From Muscardinus avellanarius (taxonomy: Eukaryota; Chordata; Mammalia; Rodentia; Gliridae), in assembly GCA_963383645.1 (NCBI GenBank), contig OY726564.1:112332040-112396039 (forward strand): 64,000 nucleotides of DNA. The letters are read 5' to 3'. This document shows positions 55,161 to 64,000 of the stretch, in pieces (position 1 is the first letter of the stretch; each line of letters opens with the position of its first letter). Below the pieces are notes generated by a model, which worked only from the letters and a program-made list of their open reading frames with translations, had not been told where the DNA came from and made no database searches. The position numbers were made by a program, and so were the translations under genes.

Positions 55161-55890
55161 AGAAATGTGGTTGCCAAAGAATGACTGTTCCAAGAAGCAG
55201 TTAATAAGTCATGTTCTCAGTCTCAATGAGGATGTTTTGAGAGAAACATGTAGAGTGCTCTCAGAGGCAGAGAGATGCAGGGACTGGTATATGACTCCTG
55301 CCTGCAAAGTTTGAAGGTAAAGAGTTGGTGGCCTGAGCTCTGTTGACAGAGAAGGGGGGTGGGTGTTTCTGTTTGAATCCATCACTGCTTCTAGAAGTGT
55401 GCCAAAGGATGCTGGAATTTCCCATGAGCCCCTGTGGGCCCCTCAGAAGGAAACCATATTGGGTTGTTTTTAATGGGGCTTCAGTGTGAGGCTGAAGCCC
55501 GACAGAGGTGGACCACAAGAAACCAGTGGCTAACAGGGAAATTTTAAATGACCATCTGGAGGAGGCAACACTTACGTCAAAGGAACCGTAGCTAGATATC
55601 CTGGTGTTGAAGGTCATCTCTAAAAAGCCACAAAACCACTCCAGGAAAGAAAGAATCAACATTTAGAACATCGTTTGCCAAGAAGATACTATACCAGAGT
55701 AGCACTCTGTGGAAGAGCACCCTTGCTTGCTATATCTTCATCCACCAGGGAGGGTAGGAGAAGGGGAACAAGAGCTGGACAGAAATCTCATCACCCTATC
55801 CTCTCTCATCTTAGCCTTCTAAGCTGAAAGTAGGTCAGCGCTTAGAAAGGGAGAAATTTTCTTTGTCTTTTTTTTTTCTTCCAAGTGTTC
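55160..55890. other. No gene or known repeat recognised
   Basis: A 133-codon open frame runs on the minus strand (55662-55261), containing one good donor-like GAC|GTAAGTGTT near 55573. I do not recognise the peptide and do not call it a gene. Confidence 0.4.
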
Positions 55891-55911
55891 AGTTTCTTTC
55901 TTTTATTTTTT

Positions 55912-56210
55912 TTTCTGATTTCAAACCATATAAAGCTACAATAATTGAAACAGTGTAGTACTGCTATAAAGGCAGATATATAAACCAGTGGAATAAAATA
56001 AAAATCCTAGAAATAAATTCTTCCATGTATGGTCACGTTATTTTTGACAAGGTTTCCAAGAACATTGGGTGAGGAAAATAATAATCTTTTCACTAAATAC
56101 TGTTGAAAATAATTACATGAAAAAGAATAAAATTGGACCCTTACCTAACACCATATACAAATATTAACTCAAAATAGATAAAAGACCTAAATGTAAATCT
56201 TAAGACTTTA
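55912..56210 (+). mobile_element. L1 ORF2 3' fragment, left half
   Basis: Sense L1: TTTTTGACAAGGTTTCCAAG, CCTTACCTAACACCATATAC, AACTCAAAATAGATAAAAG. It continues at 59163 after copy B, which is inserted in it. Confidence 0.8.
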
Positions 56211-59153
56211 GACTTCCGGGAAGATGGCGACGGAGAAAAGCGAGGCTTATGAGCCCCGCTAACAACCAATCTCTATTACCACAAAATCAGCACCTTTCAT
56301 AGCCAGAAAACACCATCAGCAGAGAAACAAAAAATGTAATTACAAGGGACAGAGAAAAAGAGGGCTGGAAAAATGAGACACCAGAAAGAAACCAGACCAC
56401 AGTGCTGCGGCCGGAGCTGCGGCGCGGAACGGCGTGGGCGCCATCTTCCCTTGCAGCACCAGGCCCAAGAGAGGAGGGGACTCAGAATGAAGCTCAGAGC
56501 CACAGAGGAGATACGCCGGCCTCACGGTCCAGGACACAGCAGCAGTGCCTTACTGCCGGCGGCAGCGGCGAGTTCACCGGATGGCACCAGACCAACGCAC
56601 TCAACAGCCCACCAGGCTCCAGAGAGGAGCGGCGGACAGTGAGCCAGGTGAGCCACTGTGGAACAGCCGGGCGGAATTCGGCAGATTTTTCAGCGCAGGG
56701 AGCATCTAAACCTCCCAGGGGCTGGGCTCAGCACACCCTGCAGGACCTCAGAGCAGAGCTCAAAACCAGAGAAGCAATACGCCAGCCTCATGGTAGAGGG
56801 CGTGGCAGCGGTGCCATATTGCCACTGGCGGCAGCAGCAGCAGCGAATCACCGAGTCCACTACAGCTCCATCAGCGCACTCAACAACAGCGAGTCAAATT
56901 TTGGCCCCTAGAGGAGAAATCCCAGTCTGTTCTCCCAGGGACTTGCCCCAGTGGGGGAGTGGTGGTGGCAGAGATATCACACCATAGGAGAACGCCCAAC
57001 CTGGCACCCCCCATGGTCTAAAGCAGCCTCGATTGACTCCCTGGGTCTGAGACTCTGCGATACAACCCAGTAAAGGAGTAGTGGGGACTGAGATACCACA
57101 GACTCGAGATCCAGAGCACCTTAAGCGAAGTCTTAGTGACCCAAGGGAAGAACCCAGAGAAGGCACAAACTTCCGAAATCATGGGAAAGAGGAATAAAAA
57201 TGGAGCAATGAATGCCCACACCCCACAACATCAGAACCCGATAAAACAGAAATTCAGAGATTTCTAGAAGATCAAATCAGGAAAATAACTGTAGAAATAA
57301 TAGAGGTGTTTCAAAAAGAACTCAGAGAGAGCCAAAAAGAGATAAAGGTTGCAATTAATGAAGTAAAGGCCTCAATTCAAAGTACAAGCAACCGATTAGA
57401 CCACACGGAGAATAGAATCTCGCTCCTAGAAGATGAACATTCAAAAAATGAACGCATAGTTTCTAATTTAGAAAAAAAAATCCAACAGTAGGAATCTGAC
57501 ATTGGAGAAATATGGGCCTATTTTAAGAGAGCTAACCTAATAATAATTGGAATAGAGGAGGGAAAAGAAGGTGAAACCAAAGGGATCAACAATCTCTTCA
57601 AGGAAGTAATAGCAGAAAATTTTCCAAACATAGAGCAAGAGGTCAATACACAGGTCCAGGAAACTTATAGAACTCCCTTTAGACAGGATCGGAGGAGAGG
57701 ATCCCCACGCCACATAATTGTCAAAATGACCAATGTGGAAGCCAAGCAGAGAATCTTAAAGGCAACAAAAACAAAGGGCCAAGTGACATTCAGAGGCAAA
57801 CCAGTTAGAATCACTCCAGACTTCCCAAACCAAGTCATGAGAGCCAGAAGGGCTTGGAGTAACATATTCCCAACTCTGAAAGAAAACAACTTCCAGCCAA
57901 AAATTTCCTACCCAGCAAAACTTTCTATCAAATTAGGTGGGGAAATAAGAAGCTTCCATGACAAACAGAAACTGAAGGAATTTATATCTTCAAAACCAGC
58001 GCTAGAGAAAATACTCAAAGAGATTAACTACAAAGAAGAAATAGGTAATACACACCAGAACCGGAGAAATAAGATTCTCCATCCAACAGAGAACTAAGAT
58101 TGGTTATCGGTGAAGATTCACTATTTATGTTAGTCTTTTACCTATCTCTAAAGGGTATTGTTTGCCTTTATTGTTGCTAATTTTTAGGATTTCTATTTGG
58201 AATATTAATATACCTTCAGATATAGCATTTGGAAATATTTTATCCCATTCTATCAGTAACTTTTAATTCTGTTTACATTGTCTTTGGATATACAATATAT
58301 TTTTTTTATTTTTTAGTGAGTTTGTATACCCTTCTGTTGCCTGTGCCATTGAAATCATATCCAAGAAATCACTGCCAATTTCAATGTTGTGAGGTTTAAT
58401 GATCCAGATTTTCTTCAAAAAGTTTATAGTCTTAAGATTTATATTTAGGTATTTTATCTATTTTGAGTTAATATCTGTATATGGTGTTAGGTAAGGGTAA
58501 AATTTTATTCTTTTTCATGTAATTATTATTTTTCAACAATATTTAGTTAAAAGATTAGTATTTCCTCCACCAAATGTTCGTGGAAACCTTGTCAAAAATA
58601 ACTTGACAATATAGGGAAGAATTTATCTCTAGGCTTTTATTTAACTCCAATGGTTTATATATCTGCCTTTAAAACAGTACTACACTGTTTCAGTTATTGT
58701 AGTTTTATATGGTTTGAAATTAGAAAATTTACATCTTCTAGCTTTGTTCTTTTTTGAGATCGTTTTGGGTATCTAGAGTCCATATTCCATATTAGGAAAG
58801 ATTTTTTCTGAAAAATAAATAAATAAATGTATGATAGTTTCACCTAAAAAAAAGAAAAAAATATTCTCTGGTAAGAAAGAAAGCAAAAAGAAATATTGAA
58901 ATGTTATCTTTAAGTCATCAAAAGCTTGGTATCAGACAAATGAAACTGTTCTGTGAGATTATCATTGTTAATTTTGGATAAATTGCTATAATACTAGATG
59001 TCAACCACTAAGCCAAGCATGGGAAGGAGGGATGGGGAGGGAACGGGGTGGGGATCGGGTAGGGGCTAACTGGGTGATGTGTGCATGTATGTCTACAAAA
59101 AAAATTTTTTTAATACCACTATGATGTATGAATTCAGTGCACCAATTAAAAAA
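56211..59153 (+). mobile_element. ORF1-only L1 derivative (half-L1-like), copy B
   Basis: 2,943 bases starting GACTTCCGGGAAGATGGCGA and ending in the A tail after AGTGCACCAATT, between AAGACTTTA duplications (56202-56210 and 59154-59162). It has the same parts as copy A in the same order and a few percent sequence difference by eye: 5' UTR to 57180, ORF1 57181-58097, antisense L1 segment from about 58100, G-rich tract at 59018. Independent insertion is shown by the different duplication. Confidence 0.87.
57181..58097 (+). pseudogene. L1 ORF1p-like gene, broken (copy B)
   Basis: It shares the early one-base deletion with copy A. Beyond it the frame is open through the coiled coil to a private stop (CAG to TAG) at about 57488, and is then open again to the C-terminal stop, so apart from these two lesions it is the best preserved ORF1 here. 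The RRM/C-terminal part (57726-58097) reads through with RILKATKTKG and ITPDFPNQVM. Confidence 0.85.
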
Positions 59154-59162
59154 AAGACTTTA

Positions 59163-59590
59163 AAATTTTAGAAGAAAACCTGGGTCATAAAACTTCACAA
59201 CATTGAAATTGGCCGTGATTTCTTGGATATGATTCCAAAGGCACAGGCAACAAAAGAATAAACAAACTTCATAAAAAACAAAAAAATATTGTACATCCAA
59301 AGACAATGTAAACAGAATTAAAAGTTACTGATAGAATGGGATAAAATATTTCCAAATGCTATATCTGAAGGTATATTAATATTCCAACTAGAAATCCTAA
59401 AAATTAGCAACAATAAAAGCAAACAATACAATTTAGAAATAGGTAAAATACTAAATAGATAATGAATCTCCAATGATTTTTATAGAACCAATAAACACAT
59501 GAATATCACTCATCATTATCATAAGATAACTAATTATAAAGGAAACACAAATAAAAACTATAGTGAAATACTATTTTACATTTGTTAGCA
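59163..59590 (+). mobile_element. L1 ORF2 3' fragment, right half and 3' UTR
   Basis: Continues the fragment at 55912-56210: GAAGAAAACCTGGGTCATAA, GTGATTTCTTGGATATGATT, then ATGAATATCACTCATCATTA with ATAAAAACTATAGTGAAATA of the L1 terminal region. Confidence 0.78.
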
Positions 59591-59593
59591 TGG

Positions 59594-59800
59594 CTACTTA
59601 ACATGAATTACCTTGCTCCAGCCCTTTACCTTGAGTTTGTTACTCTCTTTACTTGTGAAGTGTGTTTCTTGTAAGCAGCAGATGGATGGATTCTGGTTTT
59701 TAATCCATTTTGCCAGTTTATGTCTCTTTATTGGGGAATTGAGGCCATTTACATTCAGTGTGATTGTTGAGAGATAAGTTTTAATTCCTAACATGTTAAG
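59594..59800 (-). pseudogene. L1 ORF2 N-terminus (endonuclease) fragment
   Basis: Minus-strand peptide with TITLNVNGLNSPIKRHKLA and PSICCLQETHF, the start of the apurinic-type endonuclease domain. Only about 65 codons remain. Confidence 0.85.
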
Positions 59801-59811
59801 ATTTTATTTCT

Positions 59812-60558
59812 GGGGACTTCTGGGGAGTTCATGACTGAGAAAAGCAGCATTTATAAGTCCTGCTAACGCTTGATGTCTATCACCACAAAATCAGCGCTTT
59901 TCTGAGTGGCAGCTGAGATCACCACAAACTCCAGATCCAGAGCACCCTAAGTGAAGTTGTGGTGACCCGCGGAAGAACCCAGAGAAGGCTCAAACTTCTG
60001 AAATCATGGGAAAGAGGAACAACAATAGAGCAATGAATGCCTACAACCCCATAATATCAGAACCTGATAACACAGAAATTCAGAGATCTCCAGAAGATCA
60101 AATCAGGAATATAACTGTAGAAATAATACCAGACTTTTGAATTTAGAGAGAGTCTAAAAGAAATAAAGATGCAATCATTTAAGTAAAGTCCTCAATTCAA
60201 AGTATAAACAATCGATTGGACCACATGGAGAATAGAATCTTGCTCCTAGAAGATGATCACTCAAAAAATGAATGCATAATTTATAACTTAGAAAAATAAC
60301 TCTGAAAAAAAAACTCTGAAAGAAAACAACTTCCAGCCAAAAATTTCCTACCCAGCAAAGCTATCTATCAAATTAGATGGGGAAATAAGAAGCTTCCATG
60401 ACAAACATAAACTGAAGGAATTTATGTCTTCAAAACCAGTGCTAGAGAAAATACTCAGAGATTAACTACAAAGAAGAAATAGGTAATACACATCAGAACC
60501 AGAGAAACAAGATTTTACATCCAGCAGACAACTAAGCAAAAAAAAAAAAAAAAAAAAA
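59812..60558 (+). mobile_element. Short ORF1-only L1 derivative, copy C
   Basis: Starts GGGACTTCTGGGGAG, with the first 100 bases of an L1 5' UTR, then a jump to the last part of the 5' UTR, ORF1 ATG at 60006, the coiled-coil region, a large internal deletion (junction about 60300-60315), and the C-terminal part to the stop at 60533-60535. A run of about 21 A follows directly. It has neither the antisense segment nor the L1 3' UTR. The ORF1 start keeps the base that A and B have lost. Confidence 0.75.
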
Positions 60559-60574
60559 CTTACAGAAGGGAGTT

Positions 60575-60818
60575 CTGGTGCTGACTGTCTCTGGAGGCAA
60601 GATGGCGCTGGTGTGGATCCACGGCCACAAAGCGGGCTGGTTTCTTTTCTGGTTTCTAGTTGTTCTTCTAGTCTTCTTTTTCTCTGTCGCTTGTGTTTAC
60701 ATCTCTGCTGTGTTTTCTGGCTATGAAAAGCTCTGATTTTGTGGCAAAAGAGATCGAGTGTTAGCAGGACTCGTAAATGCTGCTTTTCTTGGTCGCCCTC
60801 TTCCCGGAAGTCCCCTCA
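60575..60818 (-). mobile_element. L1 5' UTR fragment, inverted
   Basis: Minus strand starts GGGGACTTCCGGGAAGAGGG at 60818 and runs to about 60575. It pairs head to head in sequence with the 5' UTR start of copy C, and carries a YY1-type AAGATGGCG on the plus strand at 60599-60607. Confidence 0.75.
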
Positions 60819-60867
60819 TTTCAGCAATTTTCAATTTAAGGAGAATAGAGTTTAATTACTGTACTTG

Positions 60868-60871
<4 letters not shown>

Positions 60872-60915
<44 letters not shown>

Positions 60916-61083
60916 ACTGGGGATTTAATTTAGGGACATTTAGGTTGAACCCTGGGTACTCTGTCTATGAGATACACCCACAGCCCCCGTTTTTATTTTG
61001 AAACAGAGTCTCTCTCCAAGTTGCTGAGACTAGCCTGGTGATCCTCCTGTTTCAGCCTCCCATGTGCCACTGTGTCTGGCTAG
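60872..61083 (-). repeat. (GT)n and antisense B1-dID SINE
   Basis: About 40 bases of GT as the tail of a SINE at 60915-61083 with a decayed ID part. Confidence 0.8.
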
Positions 61084-61424
61084 GGAAAAGTTTATATATT
61101 TATACACAAAGAGTAGATAAGCCTTTCTATCAAATTGTTAGTGATGACTGTCTCTGAGGAAGAGGCTTGTAAGGAGGATTTTGTGAGGTACTTTGTATAC
61201 TATTCATTTCTGAATTTAAAAATTACCCGTAAAAGCCTGTCTTCTTATAATGTAAAATGTTATTCTCATTTTATTAAGATCAAGTATCACATTAACCAGG
61301 AACCTTAAGTTAGTATCTATCCACTTGTGTTCATGAGACTTTCCTTTGCGTCCTCCTGGAATAACAGATTTGATGTCAAGGTTTATTCGCATCTTGAAAC
61401 CATTTTCTAAATGGATTGCAAAAT

Positions 61425-61880
61425 TATGAGATATATATACACAATGGAATTTTACTCAGCTGCAAAGAACAAAAGTATGACATTTTCAGGGAAATGGATG
61501 GAACTAGAGAATATTATGCTAAGTGAGATTAGTCAGTAACAAAAAGTGAAGGGTGGGATGTTCCCCCTCATATGTGGAAGCTGGGGAGAAGACGGGACAC
61601 AGGAGGGACGACAAAAGAGGAGAAGCTTCAGTGAAGGAGGAGACCTGACTGGAGGAGATGGGAAGGGAGGAAGACTTGAAGAGGGAGACCCCTCAGTGGA
61701 CATGATGTGCATACACAGACTCATCAAAGCCAATCACCGTGTTGAGAATGGGAAGATGGGGAGAGGGAGGGAATAAGGTGGGAACTGGGGGAGGCTCGGC
61801 GAGTGCTGTGTGTATGTGTGCCTCTATCACCCGGAACTGGATCGAGAAGTATGATTACAATGCACCAATGAAAAAAAAAA
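61425..61880 (+). mobile_element. L1 3' end, 5' truncated
   Basis: ATATACACAATGGAATTTTA, AGCTGCAAAGAAC, GGAAATGGATGGAACTAGAG, then a G-rich 3' UTR and ACAATGCACCAATGAAAAAA. This is the authentic 3' end that copies A and B imitate. Confidence 0.85.
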
Positions 61881-61994
61881 CTTCTCATGTTCTTGTTACT
61901 TCTTTTCATCTCAGGCACTTAAAAAGAACATTTAGTTAAATATTAATTAGCCCAAATTATTGAATTCTCATAAAGGTGGTGTTCTGATTCACTT

Positions 61995-62202
61995 CATTTT
62001 TTTTTTTTGTACTGGGGATCGAACCCAGGGGCATTCTACCTCCAAGCTCTACCCTTGATCTATTTTTATTTTTTAATTTGAAACAGGGTCTCACTAAGTT
62101 GCAAAGGGGCTCACAAATTTCTGAAGCTTGCCTTGAACCTGTGATCCTCCTGTTTCACTTCCCAAATACTGGGGTTATAAGTGTGCACCACCACGCCTGG
62201 CT
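61995..62202 (-). repeat. B1-dID-like SINE with target duplication
   Basis: TGATTCACTT at 61985-61994 and 62203-62212. Confidence 0.88.
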
Positions 62203-62238
62203 TGATTCACTTAATTTTCTATCAACATGTATTTGTCA

Positions 62239-62449
62239 GCTGGGCATGGACAGACAGGTCTGTAATCCCAGTATCTGGAAGGCTGACATAGGATTGTAGG
62301 TTCAAAACCAGTCTTAGCAACTTAGTGAGTTTCTCAGCAATTTAGTGAGACCCTGTTTCCAAATAAAAAAATAAAATAGATCTGGGGGTGTAGCACAGAG
62401 ATAGATTCCTCCTGGTCTCAACCCCAGCACCACACATACACACAAAATA
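62239..62449 (+). repeat. B1-dID-like SINE with target duplication
   Basis: TATTTGTCA at 62230-62238 and 62450-62458; an inverted neighbour of the previous copy. Confidence 0.86.
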
Positions 62450-62459
62450 TATTTGTCAA

Positions 62460-63117
62460 AGTTCTGTATCAAAATAATTTACCTGCTTTATCTTAATCCA
62501 TTCATGTGTTAGTTATAATTGGGTCATAGGAAGTCTGAGTTGAAAATAAACCTGGAATTCAATTGCCCTGATGGCACTGTTTTATAAAGTCACTTGGGCA
62601 CTAAGAAATTAAATTTTTTTTAATACATGTGGCTAGTTGTAGTGAGCATTTGGGGTAAGTAGAATATGAATGGTCATCATTTTAGCACACAAGTCACATG
62701 TTCCTAGTGTATTTCATGAGAACTACAGTCTCCACTTATGAACACCTGAAACCCAGAGGCCCGAGAAACATGCTCAAGGTCACACCGACAGTAAGTGGTA
62801 GCCCCGGGATTCAGGTCAGGTGAGCTCCCACAACGCACCACACCATTGCTCCCAAGGATGGATTCATAGTTGGAAGACTTTAGAGACTGATCATAGACAG
62901 TTTCGCAGATTAGACTGAGTGTTCATTCCAGAACACTGGACATCATGTCTGTTTTGTTTATTGGGGGTAGTGGGAGAAGCCCTCCACTTAAAGGGTTAGA
63001 AAAGGTGCCCTTATTCATGCTTCCATTCCTGCTGGCAGCATCACCCATCCAGGGACCTGCAAAGTACAGCTCCATTTGGACAGTGAGACAGCCGGCCCTG
63101 GACAATGGCAGAGATGA

Positions 63118-63120
<3 letters not shown>
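62460..63120. other. Mostly unique sequence with a MIR relic
   Basis: The antisense MIR core TGCTCAAGGTCACACCGACA with AAGTGGTAGCCCCGGGATTC lies at about 62770-62820. Nothing else is recognised. Confidence 0.5.

Positions 63121-63121
<1 letters not shown>

Positions 63122-63180
<59 letters not shown>
63122..63180. repeat. (GA)n microsatellite
   Basis: About 57 bases of pure GA. Confidence 0.95.
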
Positions 63181-63181
<1 letters not shown>

Positions 63182-63464
63182 CTCTTGGGGAAATCCCTAA
63201 TCTAAGAAAATCCCTTTGTGACAACAAAGTGCCCCGGGGACCTTCAAAATATTACTCAGGGCCGATAAAGCGCCCTCTCGATACCAGTGGTAGATACCAT
63301 CTCTCAGGTCTTCTCTGAATGACTGAGGATTTCTGCCTCTGAGATTCTTCTCTCCTCTTCCTCATAGGCAGTTCCTGGCTTGAGAAACCCCCAGTAGGGG
63401 CGGGGTAATGACAAAGAATGCTGGGGCTGCTTGGTCTTCCCCAGGGGCTTTAAAAACCAACTTT

Positions 63465-63665
63465 AGCCAAGCATGGTGGTGCATACCAGTAAGCCCAATA
63501 CTCGGGAGGCTGAGATGTGAGGATTCCAGGTTCAGGGCCAGCCTCAGCAACTTAGCGAAGCCCTCTGCAGCTCAGTGAGACCCTGTTTTAAAATTCACAA
63601 AAGGGCTGGGAGTATAGCTTGGAGGTAGAATACCTCTGGGTTCAACCCCCAGTCCTCTCCCCAAA
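63465..63665 (+). repeat. B1-dID-like SINE
   Basis: Sense, full copy. Confidence 0.85.
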
Positions 63666-63689
63666 ATACATTAAAATATCATTTTAGCA

Positions 63690-63762
63690 TGTATCTATCT
63701 ATCATCTGTCTCTCTATCATCTATCATCTGTCTATCTTTCTATCCATCCATCCATCTATTCT
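63690..63762. repeat. (ATCT)n-type microsatellite
   Basis: Interrupted ATCT, GTCT and ATCC units just past the tail of the SINE. Confidence 0.85.
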
Positions 63763-64000
63763 GGAGGAGGCAGGGGATTATAGCCATCAGTCACTGAACA
63801 ATCAGCATGTCCAGACTTACTAAGATTAAAAAAAAAATAGTAAAACACGGCTTCCAAAGAATAAGATAAAACAGCTGAAAAGCAATTTCATGTGGGCTTT
63901 TGAGGAATGTTTAAATGGCACTTAGCCCATGAAGTCGAGCATTCCACATCCCTGACACTGCAGGGTCTTCTCATCTTTCTTGTCCCTACCCATATTTGGA

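Noticed and set aside
37105..59153. Copies A and B as a segmental duplication
   Set aside because: Each copy has its own target-site duplication and a poly(A) end, and the flanks are unrelated.

Overview
This is mammalian nuclear DNA, almost certainly from a squirrel-family rodent (Sciuridae). Two things point there. The window is filled with more than sixty copies of a composite SINE made of a 7SL/B1-like left part and an ID-like (tRNA-derived) right part, the B1-dID type known from squirrels and relatives. The only two recognisable genes are the 3' end of SLC9C2 (plus strand) and all of PRDX6 (minus strand), a tail-to-tail pair that is also adjacent on human chromosome 1q25. No bacterial, viral or CRISPR-type coding content is present; nearly all open frames are read-through of repeats.

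Layout: 1-10.8 kb holds the last four recognisable exons of SLC9C2 (546-677, 2563-2748, 6467-6551, 10229-10284) with its 3' UTR and AATAAA signal. 10.8-13.6 kb is the intergenic gap, with a solo ERV LTR (12678-13122, 5-bp target duplication) nested inside an older MaLR-type LTR. 13.6-22.7 kb is PRDX6: five coding exons read on the minus strand give a complete 224-residue 1-Cys peroxiredoxin with the peroxidatic Cys47 and the GDSWG lipase motif (Ser32, His26, Asp140). Its promoter is a CpG island at about 22.0-23.2 kb with four copies of a GCGTGGCCTG decamer.

23-64 kb has no gene that I recognise. It holds SINEs, microsatellites, LTR fragments (including a minus-strand solo LTR at 32648-33110), a Tigger-type DNA transposon relic (49.23-50.22 kb), L1 fragments, MIR and L2 relics, and a pair of divergent CTCF-like motifs at 43.7-43.8 kb.

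The most unusual content is a non-autonomous, ORF1-only L1 derivative (half-L1-like) present as two near full-length copies of about 2.94 kb (A 37105-40051, B 56211-59153), each with its own target-site duplication. The order is L1 5' UTR, ORF1, an antisense piece of L1 ORF2/3' end in place of ORF2, an L1 3' UTR G-rich tract, and poly(A). Both share a one-base deletion near the start of ORF1, so the source copy was probably already frameshifted and moved in trans. Copy B sits inside an L1 fragment that is the reverse complement of its own captured segment. A third, shorter relative (C, about 59812-60558) is polyadenylated directly after the ORF1 stop. A hairpin about 30 nt from the 5' end of these elements shows two compensatory base-pair changes between sub-lineages. 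Coordinates of repeats are by eye and good to roughly 5-10 bases unless a target duplication fixes them.
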